A DNA stretch of 37,980 bases, taken from assembly GCA_013997645.1 (NCBI GenBank), contig PNKB01000029.1, positions 1 through 37,980 of the forward strand. Direction: 5' to 3'. Below the pieces are notes generated by a model. The model was not told the DNA's origin, did no database searches, and saw only the letters and a program-made list of their open reading frames with translations. Positions 1 through 7,353 of the stretch are shown piece by piece; the stretch's first letter is position 1, and each line of letters starts with the position of its first letter. This stretch comes from Cyanobacteria bacterium PR.3.49 (lineage in GTDB: Bacteria; Cyanobacteriota; Vampirovibrionia; Obscuribacterales; Obscuribacteraceae). The translations under genes and the position numbers were made by a program.

Positions 1-296
1 AGTTCGCCGTGGAGCTTTCCGATGATGCTTGCTTGCTTTTGGATGCTGAAACTGACGAATCAGGACCGACCATCTGCCCGGATGTGGCAGGATCCGACCG
101 GTTTCCCAGGGATGGAGATGCCGTTTGCGCTGTCGATTGGAGCTGGATAACGGGCGCTGAGCTTACTGACATCGCCTTCAGCACAGAGAAAGTGAAGCTC
201 ACTCTGTCACCTCAAGGTCCGGTAACCATATCGGTCGGGACCTGGCAGGGCAAACCCTTTCTGTCTTTCATGCCTTATAAGGCGCCGGCAAAATAG
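1..296 (+). CDS. 3' end of an unrecognised protein (5' truncated)
   Basis: An open frame enters from the left edge and stops at TAG 294-296. A GTG at 9-11 could be read as a start, but the frame stays open back to the edge, so I treat this as the C-terminal ~97 residues of a longer protein. It is acidic in its first half (a DDACLLLDAETDE stretch), contains several Trp and Cys, and ends in a beta-rich segment followed by Lys. I see no signal peptide, membrane segment or known motif, and I do not recognise the family. A weak G/C hairpin with a T-rich tail follows at 322-349 and could end this transcript. Confidence 0.55.
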   Translation, partial: FAVELSDDACLLLDAETDESGPTICPDVAGSDRFPRDGDAVCAVDWSWITGAELTDIAFSTEKVKLTLSPQGPVTISVGTWQGKPFLSFMPYKAPAK

Positions 297-321
297 GCGT
301 CTGACTTAGAGAGAAAAAGAG

Positions 322-349
322 CGCCACTTACCTTGTGGGGGGCGATTTT
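322..349 (+). terminator. weak intrinsic terminator candidate
   Basis: CGCCAC (322-327) can pair with the GT and GGCG of 335-344, with a G-rich bulge between, and is followed by ATTTT. It lies 26 bases after the first gene's stop. The stem is imperfect, so this is only a candidate. Confidence 0.3.
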
Positions 350-356
350 GCGTATT

Positions 357-458
357 TTCCACATATTTCACCCTTGAAATATGGGAATTACCGGTGCCTG
401 TTGGGATTTCCACCAATCGATACTTTTATGGGATTGGTCTAATATTTGGACATTAGAC
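357..458 (+). promoter_or_regulatory. structured leader with three successive inverted repeats
   Basis: Three inverted repeats follow one another upstream of the small gene at 491. The first is CATATTTCA (362-370) / TGAAATATG (375-383), nine perfect pairs with loop CCCT, extended past one bulged A by TTCC (357-360) / GGAA (384-387). The second is ACCAATC (412-418) / GATTGGT (432-438). The third is GTCTAAT (437-443) / ATTAGAC (452-458). There is no T-run after the first hairpin, so it is not an ordinary terminator. It could be a folded 5' leader, a small RNA or a set of protein-binding sites; the sequence alone does not decide. Confidence 0.45.
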
Positions 459-490
459 GGAAACCCCGAGTGAAGAACGGAGATTCGACC

Positions 491-658
491 ATGAATCCGA
501 CCACGATAAATACTAAAGACGAAGTTGCTGATTCCAGAAATTCGAGCGAGAGAGCTCAATCTGCCGCTGGCGCAAGCGCAAACCAAAATCCCACTCCCGT
601 TTGCAAGAATGGAGTATGCATGGTCGCCTGGAAACCTACAAAGCCGCAAGCTGCTTAG
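491..658 (+). CDS. small hypothetical protein with two cysteines (55 aa)
   Basis: I chose the ATG at 491 because ACGGAG at 477-482 is a good ribosome-binding site eight bases upstream; the frame stays open further back but without such a site. The product is 55 residues. Its first 35 are polar and low in complexity (Asn, Thr, Ser, Ala). A compact tail follows with CKNGVC, then MVAWKP, ending in Pro/Ala. There is no signal peptide or membrane segment. The CxxxxC spacing could bind a metal or form a disulfide, but I do not recognise a family. It sits behind the structured leader at 357-458 and faces a second small cysteine protein (698-913, opposite strand), ending 39 bases from it. Confidence 0.5.
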   Translation: MNPTTINTKDEVADSRNSSERAQSAAGASANQNPTPVCKNGVCMVAWKPTKPQAA

Positions 659-697
659 TCAGCCGGATTTCATCAATCAGCGAGTTAAATTCGCTAT

Positions 698-913
698 CTA
701 AGCTTCAACAACCGCTCGTTTCCGCTTTGTCGAAACGGGCGTTTCTGTCGATTGGGCCTTGGCTTTCAAACGTTTTTCGAGTTGGGCAACCGAAAAGGGA
801 TAAGGACACCATCCGGCTCCACCAACTGGACAAGTTGCAAGCGCTGCGCTGGAGACTTTTGCTCTTCGTGGCTTCGTGCGCTTTGGAGCGGTTTTTGTGG
901 TCGGTTTTTTCAT
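698..913 (-). CDS. small basic cysteine protein (71 aa)
   Basis: The ATG at 913 is preceded on the minus strand by AAGGAGG at ideal spacing, which is why I prefer it to the longer frame reaching 970. The product has 71 residues. A very basic N-terminus (MKKPTTKTAPKRTKPRR) is followed by a short core CPVGGAGWCPYPF, then a Lys/Arg-rich amphipathic segment SVAQLEKRLKAKA and a basic tail. The two Cys lie eight residues apart around a Gly/Trp turn. I do not recognise the family. Charge and size would fit a nucleic-acid or ribosome-associated protein, or a peptide precursor, but this is a guess. Its promoter region holds the ATTTGG inverted repeats at 935-963. It converges on the other small cysteine protein at 491-658. 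Confidence 0.55.
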   Translation of the reverse strand: MKKPTTKTAPKRTKPRRAKVSSAALATCPVGGAGWCPYPFSVAQLEKRLKAKAQSTETPVSTKRKRAVVEA

Positions 914-1268
914 GCCGCCTCCTTCAGAGTCTATATTTGGTATACCACCAAATGCAGATTTGGCGCGCACCTCACTTTAATTTGTCGGAAGATATCCGCA
1001 ATTTTCTTCTTGTGAAATGCCCTGAAAGGTAGACTCATTGTCCGTTTCCGAGTTCCGATAACCCGCAGAAATTTTATCTTTCTCCGCCACTGGTTTCGTT
1101 GTTCGGCATCAAAAGCACGTCTGAGATGTTTGAGTGAATCGGATCTATTTGAGAAGAAAATTTCGGTTATTTTCGAAGCCCTTGAACTGCTACTGTGTTA
1201 GAGCATATCGAGGCAAAGTGTCGAGATTTCGCAATTTAAAATGCAATTTGTGCGGGGCTCAGTTAGAT
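914..1268. other. divergent intergenic region (355 bases)
   Basis: This gap lies between the minus-strand small protein and the transporter. It holds the ATTTGG inverted repeats (935-963). A TAAAAT at 1237-1242 could be a -10 box for the transporter, giving a leader of about 20 bases to the ATG at 1269, but I see no good -35. The transporter frame is open from a GTG at 1134, but 1134-1268 encodes a basic, Cys-bearing stretch unlike the N-terminus of NCS1 proteins, so I treat it as non-coding. Nothing else recognised. Confidence 0.4.
935..963. promoter_or_regulatory. alternating ATTTGG/CCAAAT half-sites (candidate operator)
   Basis: ATTTGG (935-940), CCAAAT (948-953) and ATTTGG (958-963) form two overlapping inverted repeats sharing the middle element, with spacers of 7 and 4 bases. 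Within the first is a perfect 10-bp palindrome TGGTATACCA (938-947). The array starts 22 bases upstream of the ATG of the small basic protein, where a promoter or operator would be expected. No regulator gene lies next to it. Confidence 0.4.
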
Positions 1269-2825
1269 ATGGAGAGTAAAGGCGAGGCGACAGATTCCGG
1301 CATGCCGCATAGTGAAGAAGGTGCCGGGGGAATTTCAGCGGGCAGCGACGTTCAGGTAGAGCATGCCGACGGACGAGTCGAGCTGAAAGATTCTACTGTT
1401 ATCGAGTCAAGTCCGATTTACAACCACGATCTTGCGCCCGTACCTGTCGCTAAAAGAAATTGGTCGACCTACAATTATGCGGCTCTCTGGGTGAGCATGT
1501 CCGCCTGCATTCCTACTTATATGCTTTCTTCCAGCCTGATTGCCAATGGCATGAATTGGTGGCAGGCGATTATTACTATTTTGCTGGGCAACGTCATAGT
1601 TCTTGCCCCAATTCTTCTCAATTCTCATCCTGGTACCAAATACGGTATCCCTTTTCCCGTTTTTGCTCGGGCATCGTACGGAACAATCGGCTCCAATTTG
1701 CCTGCTTTGATGCGTGCCGTTGTGGCATGCGGATGGTTTGGAATACAAGCCTGGATTGGAGGGCAAGCACTGCATGTCGCCTTCAAGTCGTTCTTTCCCG
1801 CTTGGGAAACGGCATTGGGCGGACCTATTTTGAAACACTTGCCCGGAGAATGGATCGGCTTTGCAATTTTCTGGGCACTGAACATACTGATCATCTACCG
1901 AGGAATGGATGTCCTGAAAAAGGTAGAAGGATTGGCAGCTCCTTTCGTTATGGTCATGTGTTTTACCATGTGCATTTGGGCAGTAACAGCCGCCAATGGC
2001 TTTGGTGGAATGCTTGGCGATGGTGGGAAATTTCAAAGCCTGTCCGAATTTCTGCCTGTATTCATCCCCAATCTGACCGCTATGATTGGATTTTGGGCAA
2101 CGCTTTCACTGAATATGCCTGATTTCACCCGCTTCGGCAGGAGTCAAAAAGAGCAGACAATTGGACAGGTCGTAGCCCTGCCGACTGCAATGACGCTGTT
2201 TGCTTCGATGAGTATCGTCATCACTTCGTGCGCTCTTGTGATTTACCCGAATTCCAATGCACAAGAATTGTGGGATCCCGTGAAGCTAATCGGACATTTT
2301 TCCAATCCATTTGTAGTCGGAATAGCAATGTTTACTGTGGCAATTGCCACCCTTTCGGTCAACATTGCAGCCAACGTAGTTTCGCCCGCCAATGATTTTG
2401 CCAATGCATTTCCTCGATGGATTAGCTTCCGAACGGGCGGTCTGATTACCGGCATTCTGGGGATTTTGATGCAGCCATGGCAATTGATCGAAGACCCCAC
2501 CGGCTACATATATAAGTGGTTGATCGGGTATTCGGGTGGGCTGGGAGCGATCGGCGGAGTGCTGATCGCCGATTATTGGATCGTGCGCAAGCGAAAGCTC
2601 AACCTCAAAGACCTGTATCTGATGCAAGGCGAATACACTTATAAAGGCGGTTGGAATTGGAAAGCGGTTGTTGCTACCGTGGTTGGTTGTTTCTTCGCTT
2701 GGATTGGTGTTCTGGTACCGCAAATGAAGCCTCTTTATGATTACGGCTGGTTTGTCGGATTTGCAATGGCCGGCGTGAGCTATCTGGCACTGATGAAGTC
2801 CTCCGTTTCCAAGTCTGGCGAATAA
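1269..2825 (+). CDS. NCS1-family nucleobase/allantoin/hydantoin:cation symporter
   Basis: This is a 518-residue polytopic protein of the nucleobase:cation symporter-1 family, which imports purines, pyrimidines, allantoin or hydantoins with Na+ or H+. About 60 hydrophilic residues precede NWSTYNYAALW, the usual start of the first helix. GTKYGIPFPVFARASYG (about 122-138) and GWFGIQAWIGG (155-165) follow; the W156/Q160 pair has the spacing of the substrate-binding Trp/Gln of Mhp1. NMPDFTRFGRS (282-292) and ADYWIVRKRKLN near the end are also family hallmarks. Hydropathy suggests about 12 membrane helices. I chose the ATG at 1269 because it gives normal family length; the GTG at 1134 would add 45 atypical residues. 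The ribosome-binding site is weak. The substrate cannot be read from sequence, and no catabolic gene lies beside it. Confidence 0.9.
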   Translation: MESKGEATDSGMPHSEEGAGGISAGSDVQVEHADGRVELKDSTVIESSPIYNHDLAPVPVAKRNWSTYNYAALWVSMSACIPTYMLSSSLIANGMNWWQAIITILLGNVIVLAPILLNSHPGTKYGIPFPVFARASYGTIGSNLPALMRAVVACGWFGIQAWIGGQALHVAFKSFFPAWETALGGPILKHLPGEWIGFAIFWALNILIIYRGMDVLKKVEGLAAPFVMVMCFTMCIWAVTAANGFGGMLGDGGKFQSLSEFLPVFIPNLTAMIGFWATLSLNMPDFTRFGRSQKEQTIGQVVALPTAMTLFASMSIVITSCALVIYPNSNAQELWDPVKLIGHFSNPFVVGIAMFTVAIATLSVNIAANVVSPANDFANAFPRWISFRTGGLITGILGILMQPWQLIEDPTGYIYKWLIGYSGGLGAIGGVLIADYWIVRKRKLNLKDLYLMQGEYTYKGGWNWKAVVATVVGCFFAWIGVLVPQMKPLYDYGWFVGFAMAGVSYLALMKSSVSKSGE

Positions 2826-2835
2826 GGCGAAATTC

Positions 2836-2870
2836 AACAGTCAGCAAACTGTTAGCAGGCAATAAATTTT
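2836..2870 (+). terminator. weak hairpin after the NCS1 gene
   Basis: AACAGT (2836-2841) pairs with ACTGTT (2848-2853), 10 bases after the stop codon. The nearest T-run (ATTTT) lies 13-17 bases further on, so termination is only possible. Confidence 0.25.
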
Positions 2871-2960
2871 CGCTTCTTGAAGCGGTAGATTTATCTTGTG
2901 GGCAGAGCTAAAGCCTAGCCTGAATGGACCAGCAATTGAAAAAGAAGGAGGAGAAGCGAT

Positions 2961-3728
2961 TTGATTCGCTTCGGATTTTGCATGAAAGAAAGTCGCAACA
3001 GCAAGTTGTTAGTAGATAGGAAAAACTGGTTGGGGGCAGCTTTTCTCGACCTGGTTAACGAGATTGTTCTGCGTTTTAAATTTCGACGAATCGAAGTCTA
3101 TGGGCGAGAGAATGTCCCAGCCAGCGATCCGTTTATTCTAGTCAGTAATCACTCATCGCGATTTGATGGTCTTATGGTTTTGCGCGCCTTGAGGCGAAAG
3201 GCAAATTACATGGTGTCGCCTGCAGAATTGTCCGGCTATCAGGGTGTCACACTGCCGTGGGTAGGTGCATTTCCTGCTAATCCCAAAGCCGATTTAATCG
3301 GTTTTGCCCAAGAAGGTTTTCGCAAAGGCGATGGTCTGGTGGTCTTCCCTGAAGGCACTGTTTATTACGACGGAATTCTTCATTCATTCAAGCCGGGTGC
3401 GGCTCGTATTGCCTTGTCTGCGCATCGGGACGGCATACCGGTGAAGGTGATTCCCGCCTCGATAATGTACGAATGGGAAGGTCCTGCGGTTGCCAGAATA
3501 ATATTTGGAGAGCCTGTTGATCTGTCTGCTTACAGTGCTCATTTTGAAAAGAAACCATTGATTGCCGCGCGCAATTTGAGTGATAGCCTCTACCGAGAGG
3601 TGGCTGAGTTGCGCTCGGAAATTTCGGCTCGCCCTTCCATTGCCTATCTGGGCGGTGAAAAACCTTGCAGATCTTGGGTTCAGCAATACGAGCAAGAGAT
3701 TGACCAGGCCTTTGAAAAAACTGCCTGA
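2961..3728 (+). CDS. PlsC-type 1-acyl-glycerol-3-phosphate acyltransferase family protein
   Basis: This 255-residue protein belongs to the lysophospholipid acyltransferase superfamily, which transfers an acyl chain to lysophosphatidate or related lipids at the inner membrane. The catalytic HX4D motif is NHSSRFD (H64, D69). The phosphate-binding motif appears as FPEGT (129-133). FKPGAARIAL (143-152) and a later GxP-type motif (FGEPVDL) follow in family order. There is no clear membrane-spanning segment. A TTG at 2961 is chosen because GGAGGAG at 2947-2953 sits seven bases before it; the ATG at 2982 has no such site. It could be a second PlsC paralogue rather than the essential one. It ends eight bases from the convergent dehydrogenase gene. 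Confidence 0.88.
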   Translation: MIRFGFCMKESRNSKLLVDRKNWLGAAFLDLVNEIVLRFKFRRIEVYGRENVPASDPFILVSNHSSRFDGLMVLRALRRKANYMVSPAELSGYQGVTLPWVGAFPANPKADLIGFAQEGFRKGDGLVVFPEGTVYYDGILHSFKPGAARIALSAHRDGIPVKVIPASIMYEWEGPAVARIIFGEPVDLSAYSAHFEKKPLIAARNLSDSLYREVAELRSEISARPSIAYLGGEKPCRSWVQQYEQEIDQAFEKTA

Positions 3729-3736
3729 TTTTGTGA

Positions 3737-5815
3737 CTAAACTTTTGAACTTGATTGAGTGGCAACCAAAAGTTCACCCGCAAGCCAGAGTTTGACGAGA
3801 TTGTCGAGAATATTCTCGACACGAATGGAACCCTTCAAAATTGGATAATCACGCGATTCGACAACCGGCAGTTTTTTCAATCCATGTTCTCTCATGCATG
3901 CAAGTGCAAGACTTGTGGTTTCACCTTCGGATATAAAAATCGGCTCGGGCACCATGATGTCGCGCACGCATACACGCAGGCTGCGATCTTGCACGGCAAG
4001 TTCAATAGCGCGGAAAAGATCGGAGCGAGAAACAATTCCAACAAGAAGATTGTTATCGTTGACGACGCAAATGAAATCCAGCTTGTGAACATTGATCATC
4101 TCAATTGCAGTCTCGGCTGCATCTGTCGGTTTTAGAGGTGGATGCGACAAAGGTTCGATAAGGCAAGCCAATGGAATTGTCTCCAGGATTTCTTTGGCTT
4201 CCGGCAAGTTTTTCCAGATATTAGTCCGGCGTTTCATTGCCTTTGCAACTGCGTCACGCAAGGGTGCCAGGCAGGAAGAAATTTGCGTAAAGACATTGCG
4301 TCCGAGCACAGTGACTTCGACATTCGAGCGCGCTCTTATAGATGCGCTGCGAGCTCCGCTGTCGAGCAATGCGCCTTCACCGAAGAAATCACCAGGACCG
4401 AGAATGGCGAGAATCTCTTCTCCGTCATTGGCGATGTTTCCTTTGACGACTTCTACCTGCCCCTGCTGAATGACATAAAATTCCGTAGCCGGATCGCCCT
4501 CGTGAAAAATATAGTCTCCTGTAGGATGATACGCACGACCAACTCTCCTTGAGCGATCAGCTTTCATATGCGCAAGCGTGCGCGGAAAAATCAAATCGCA
4601 CATCCACTCCATTCCGACTTTTACTTGTTGAGAGAAAGAAGGTAATTTCATCAAATAGACGCCGCGCCACACGAACCAAGCGGGCAGACCACTGACTCTC
4701 AAACCGGCCATCTCAGCAATAGCGTTTCGACCACCAATAGAGCACATCGAGCCCATCATTTTGTAGGAGAAAGGCAGTGTAGGCTCGCCTTTCAATCGCC
4801 GGATAATATTGAGAGCGACTTGCGAGCCTTGTCTTTCGGCAAATTGTGCCACGGGCGGACTGAGTTTGCCGTCTTCTGCATTGACGACAGCGGCGCAGTC
4901 GCCGATTGCCCATGTATGAGGAAATCCAGGCAAGCTCATGTCGGGCTCAGTCTTCAATCTGCCCCGTTCTTTCGGCAAATCGATACGGTTGATCACCGGC
5001 AAAGTGGTAGTGCCAATGGTGCACACAACAGTGGCTGCTTCCAAAATTGTTCCATCTTTCAAAATTACGCCGTCGGGCGTCGCTGCAGCGGCCATGGCAT
5101 TCAAAGCCATGGAGACTCCCGCTTCCTTCATCTTGCGCTCGGCAAAAGTTCGCAGGGACAAATTGACCTCGGGCAGAATGTGTTCGCCCGAGTGAACGAC
5201 TGTAACGGTGATGTCTTTTTCTTCTATCGAGGAGAAGAATTTGCGGCTCTTTCTGACCAGATCGTTGATTTCTCCGGCTACTTCTACGCCGGAAAAACCT
5301 CCGCCTACCACGATAAATGAGAGATAAAAGCGTTTCATCACCTCGTCTTCGCAAACTTCCGCCTTTTCCAGCATCTCCATGATGTGTGCTTGAAGCGCAA
5401 GTGCGTCGCCGACCGTTTTTAAAGCATAGGCGTGATCGTCCATGCCTGGCACGAGCGCAAGATTAGCCGTATTGCCGCAGCTGATGACAACGTGGTCATA
5501 TTCCATTTGGCGACGTTTGCCGTCGTAGCCTTCATATTCGACGGCTTTGTTGGCAATATCTATGGAGAGCACATCCTCTGTGCGGCATTTCACCCCGCGC
5601 AGCAATTGTCTAAGAGGCGCAGCGACGTCCTTCGGTTGAACGGCTGCACTGGCCACTTCTGCCAGCAGCGGATGGAAAACCATATGGTTTTCGCGGTTGA
5701 AGAGGACAATTTCATACTCGCTACTGGAGAGGTGCTTTGTCAAAGTGCGTGCGCACTTGACCCCGGCAAAGCCTCCGCCCAAAATCAGTATTCGTTTTCT
5801 GCTCTGTTCCTGCAT
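3737..5815 (-). CDS. NDH-2-like NAD(P)H dehydrogenase fused to a cyclic-nucleotide-binding domain and CBS pair
   Basis: This 692-residue three-part protein (residues numbered from the GTG three codons upstream of the ATG) starts with a type II NADH dehydrogenase/FAD-dependent oxidoreductase unit. The FAD Rossmann motif GGGFAG is at 16-21, the NAD motif GGGFSG at 174-179, and the FAD-phosphate signature WAIGDCA at 305-311. NDH-2 moves electrons from NADH to quinone at the inner face of the membrane without pumping protons. At 430-515 is a cAMP/CRP-type domain whose phosphate-binding cassette FFGEGALLDSGARSASIRA (480-498) keeps the Glu and Arg that contact a cyclic nucleotide. At about 550-680 are two CBS motifs, with GIVSRSDL at 596-603, which usually bind adenylates. 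The ATG at 5815 is preferred to the GTG at 5824; neither has a clear ribosome-binding site. A TATAAT at 5853-5848 may be the -10 box. The fusion suggests allosteric control of respiration. Confidence 0.88.
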   Translation of the reverse strand: MQEQSRKRILILGGGFAGVKCARTLTKHLSSSEYEIVLFNRENHMVFHPLLAEVASAAVQPKDVAAPLRQLLRGVKCRTEDVLSIDIANKAVEYEGYDGKRRQMEYDHVVISCGNTANLALVPGMDDHAYALKTVGDALALQAHIMEMLEKAEVCEDEVMKRFYLSFIVVGGGFSGVEVAGEINDLVRKSRKFFSSIEEKDITVTVVHSGEHILPEVNLSLRTFAERKMKEAGVSMALNAMAAAATPDGVILKDGTILEAATVVCTIGTTTLPVINRIDLPKERGRLKTEPDMSLPGFPHTWAIGDCAAVVNAEDGKLSPPVAQFAERQGSQVALNIIRRLKGEPTLPFSYKMMGSMCSIGGRNAIAEMAGLRVSGLPAWFVWRGVYLMKLPSFSQQVKVGMEWMCDLIFPRTLAHMKADRSRRVGRAYHPTGDYIFHEGDPATEFYVIQQGQVEVVKGNIANDGEEILAILGPGDFFGEGALLDSGARSASIRARSNVEVTVLGRNVFTQISSCLAPLRDAVAKAMKRRTNIWKNLPEAKEILETIPLACLIEPLSHPPLKPTDAAETAIEMINVHKLDFICVVNDNNLLVGIVSRSDLFRAIELAVQDRSLRVCVRDIMVPEPIFISEGETTSLALACMREHGLKKLPVVESRDYPILKGSIRVENILDNLVKLWLAGELLVATQSSSKV

Positions 5816-5847
5816 TGAATTCACGGACGAGCTGGATATACGCGACG

Positions 5848-5853
5848 ATTATA
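5848..5853 (-). promoter_or_regulatory. candidate -10 box for the NDH-2 fusion gene
   Basis: On the minus strand this reads TATAAT, a perfect sigma-70-type -10, about 33 bases upstream of the ATG at 5815. No good -35 is present at 16-18 bases. GGATAT/ATATCC arms flank it (5833-5864). Confidence 0.3.
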
Positions 5854-5867
5854 TATTGAATATCCGG

Positions 5868-6728
5868 TTATTTCTCTTCCGAGAAGCCGCCTTCGCCTCT
5901 GGTGTAATTGAGAACAGCGGCCATTTTGGACATGTCGCTCAGTATGCGCCGTTCTTTGACACCTGTTGTGTTTTGCCGGATGTCAGCGATTAGGTCACTA
6001 TTCTTAATAGCACTGTCGACTGAAAATTCGCTGACGGCCAGGTGACCGCCTTCGAGAAACTTGAAGTGGCGTCTGGCGATGCCGTCTTTGGGACGTAAAT
6101 CGAGCCCGCCCAGCTTGCGATCGCCGGCGACGAACTCAAAGCCCGGCGCCAATTGAATCGTTTTCATTTCCGTGCCGGGCGGCTTAACTTGAGCGCAGAC
6201 GCTCTTGCCGAGTCCATCGATGTTTTGCACTCTGAGAATGCCGTTGTTGAATGACACCACTGCGTCGCCATCGGATGCGATTGAAACTTTGCCATAGGGA
6301 ATCGTCACAATGGCAAGATTGGAGGGACGTTTGACCGTCACCAGAATGTCGCCCTTGTTGAGCGTGACCGAGTAAACGGAAGGGCGGTTATATTCCGCTT
6401 GCGGGCGAGCCCTGACAAGAATCCATTCGGACGAACCCTTCAGTTGATCTTCCTTGGGAAACGAAGTATTGGGAATTTGCTGAATGCCGGACAGCGCGAA
6501 TAACGCCGGCGTGCTGAAGGGCACGGTCGGATAGGTGACATCAGTCGGCACGAAGACGGGAACTTTTGGATTGAACGGTATCACTGGCGGTATCATGCCG
6601 TACGGACCGCCCTGCGCCACTAACTGTGGTGAGGTCGCCGCCAGTGCAAAGCAACCAATGGCGATTGCAGTCGTGATCACGGTTGAATGCGTGATTATTC
6701 CGTCTGAAGTTCGCTTGTTGGCTGACAT
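5868..6728 (-). CDS. secreted FecR-like domain protein
   Basis: The 286-residue product has a Sec signal peptide: a basic start, a hydrophobic run near 17-36 and a likely cut after LVAQG. A proline-rich linker (PPVIPFNPKVPVF) follows. From about 115 to 205 the pattern LNKGDILVTVKRP, VTIPYGKVSI, GDAVVSFNNG and IQLAPGFEF resembles the all-beta FecR domain, found in anti-sigma regulators and in outer-membrane or surface proteins. No sigma factor, TonB receptor or membrane helix is nearby, so a FecR-type sigma pathway is not supported and a periplasmic scaffold is more likely. The ATG at 6728 has GAGGAAAAC just upstream. It is probably transcribed from the small gene ahead or from its own promoter. 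Confidence 0.7.
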   Translation of the reverse strand: MSANKRTSDGIITHSTVITTAIAIGCFALAATSPQLVAQGGPYGMIPPVIPFNPKVPVFVPTDVTYPTVPFSTPALFALSGIQQIPNTSFPKEDQLKGSSEWILVRARPQAEYNRPSVYSVTLNKGDILVTVKRPSNLAIVTIPYGKVSIASDGDAVVSFNNGILRVQNIDGLGKSVCAQVKPPGTEMKTIQLAPGFEFVAGDRKLGGLDLRPKDGIARRHFKFLEGGHLAVSEFSVDSAIKNSDLIADIRQNTTGVKERRILSDMSKMAAVLNYTRGEGGFSEEK

Positions 6729-6816
6729 GTTTTCCTCGAATCAAAAAGACTATTGAAGTATAGCCTTATTGACTTCTGGGAACATCAGCCAAGCTTTTTT
6801 TTCAATTGAATGGGAA

Positions 6817-7014
6817 TCAAGCGCTGGCCGCCAAGCGGCACTTCAAATCCTGCAAAAATATTTGTCCGAGCAAAGTATCTATACGCGCAATCTCGTAAAT
6901 GACCGAGCATTTTCCTGGAGTTTCCAATTGATCAAGCCTTAAGACAACACTTTCGTCGCAGCCGAAAAACACTGTGTTGTCTTGAGGAGCCTGAGCATAT
7001 CTCTCATGTTTCAT
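6817..7014 (-). CDS. small hypothetical protein (65 aa)
   Basis: I chose the ATG at 7014 because a purine-rich GGGGGAAG stretch lies just upstream and a plausible promoter lies at 7102-7130. The product (65 residues) starts MKHERYAQAPQDN and contains a core FFGCDESVVLRLDQL, then CSVIYEIARIDTLLGQIFL. There are three cysteines, no signal peptide and no membrane span. The alternating beta-like pattern could be a small barrel domain, but no family is recognised. The frame is open upstream to 7062. Its downstream neighbour on the same strand is the FecR-like secreted protein (88-base gap). Confidence 0.45.
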   Translation of the reverse strand: MKHERYAQAPQDNTVFFGCDESVVLRLDQLETPGKCSVIYEIARIDTLLGQIFLQDLKCRLAASA

Positions 7015-7101
7015 GGAAGCTTCCCCCATCGGTTTTTTGTGATGCAAGCCGCCAGCCGCCACAAGGAGATCTGTGGCAGCAAATAAATTCTTGACATCCC
7101 C

Positions 7102-7130
7102 ATGTTAGGTTTCCAGTAACGCAAATGCAA
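7102..7130 (-). promoter_or_regulatory. sigma-70-type promoter candidate for the small gene at 7014
   Basis: On the minus strand TTGCAT (7130-7125) and TAACAT (7107-7102) are separated by exactly 17 bases. Each matches consensus at four of six positions. Transcription would start near 7095, about 80 bases before the ATG. Confidence 0.35.
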
Positions 7131-7301
7131 GGGGTAAACAATTAAGCTAAACTTTGAAGAAATGGGCTTGCCATCCGTATTTGCTCTGCAGCAAAACGTT
7201 TTCAGTTTCGTCATTTCCAGGACATGAAAAACGATTCAAGGGGGGACTTTCCCCATGCAGTGGAATTCGGTAAAGCAGCAACAATTTTCAGTCAGTATTT
7301 C

Positions 7302-7336
7302 TTGTTGAAAATGGCTATTGAACGAACGTTCAACAA
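7302..7336 (+). promoter_or_regulatory. perfect 16-bp palindromic operator candidate within a longer inverted repeat
   Basis: TTGAACG AA CGTTCAA (7318-7333) has perfect 7-base arms with a 2-base centre. In addition TTGTTGAA (7302-7309) pairs perfectly with TTCAACAA (7329-7336), so the two structures compete for the same right arm. The element ends three bases before the ribosome-binding site of the ATPase gene. The form resembles TetR-type operators; an mRNA switch that controls ribosome access is equally possible. Confidence 0.5.
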
Positions 7337-7353
7337 ATGAAAGGGTAAAAAAC

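Larger units (their letters stand above)
7015..7353. other. divergent intergenic region (339 bases)
   Basis: This region separates the minus-strand small gene from the plus-strand ATPase. It holds a minus-strand promoter candidate (7102-7130), a short CCACA/TGTGG hairpin next to the small gene, and overlapping inverted repeats (7302-7336) just before the ATPase ribosome-binding site GAAAGGG (7339-7345). I see no good plus-strand promoter; TTGACA at 7091 lacks a fitting -10. Confidence 0.45.

Noticed and set aside
601..1032. 143-codon plus-strand reading frame overlapping the small protein genes
   Set aside because: It overlaps the two small genes, which have better start sites, and its sequence looks random.
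1134..1268. N-terminal extension of the transporter with two CxxC-like pairs
   Set aside because: It has no ribosome-binding site at the GTG, atypical composition, and no counterpart in NCS1 proteins.
1407..2036. 209-codon frame antisense to the transporter
   Set aside because: No domain and no start signal; the transporter reading is unambiguous.
5868..6728. FecR anti-sigma system
   Set aside because: No sigma factor or TonB receptor is nearby and the protein has a cleavable signal peptide instead of a membrane anchor.
7091..7119. TTGACA as a plus-strand promoter for the ATPase
   Set aside because: There is no acceptable -10 at 16-18 bases.
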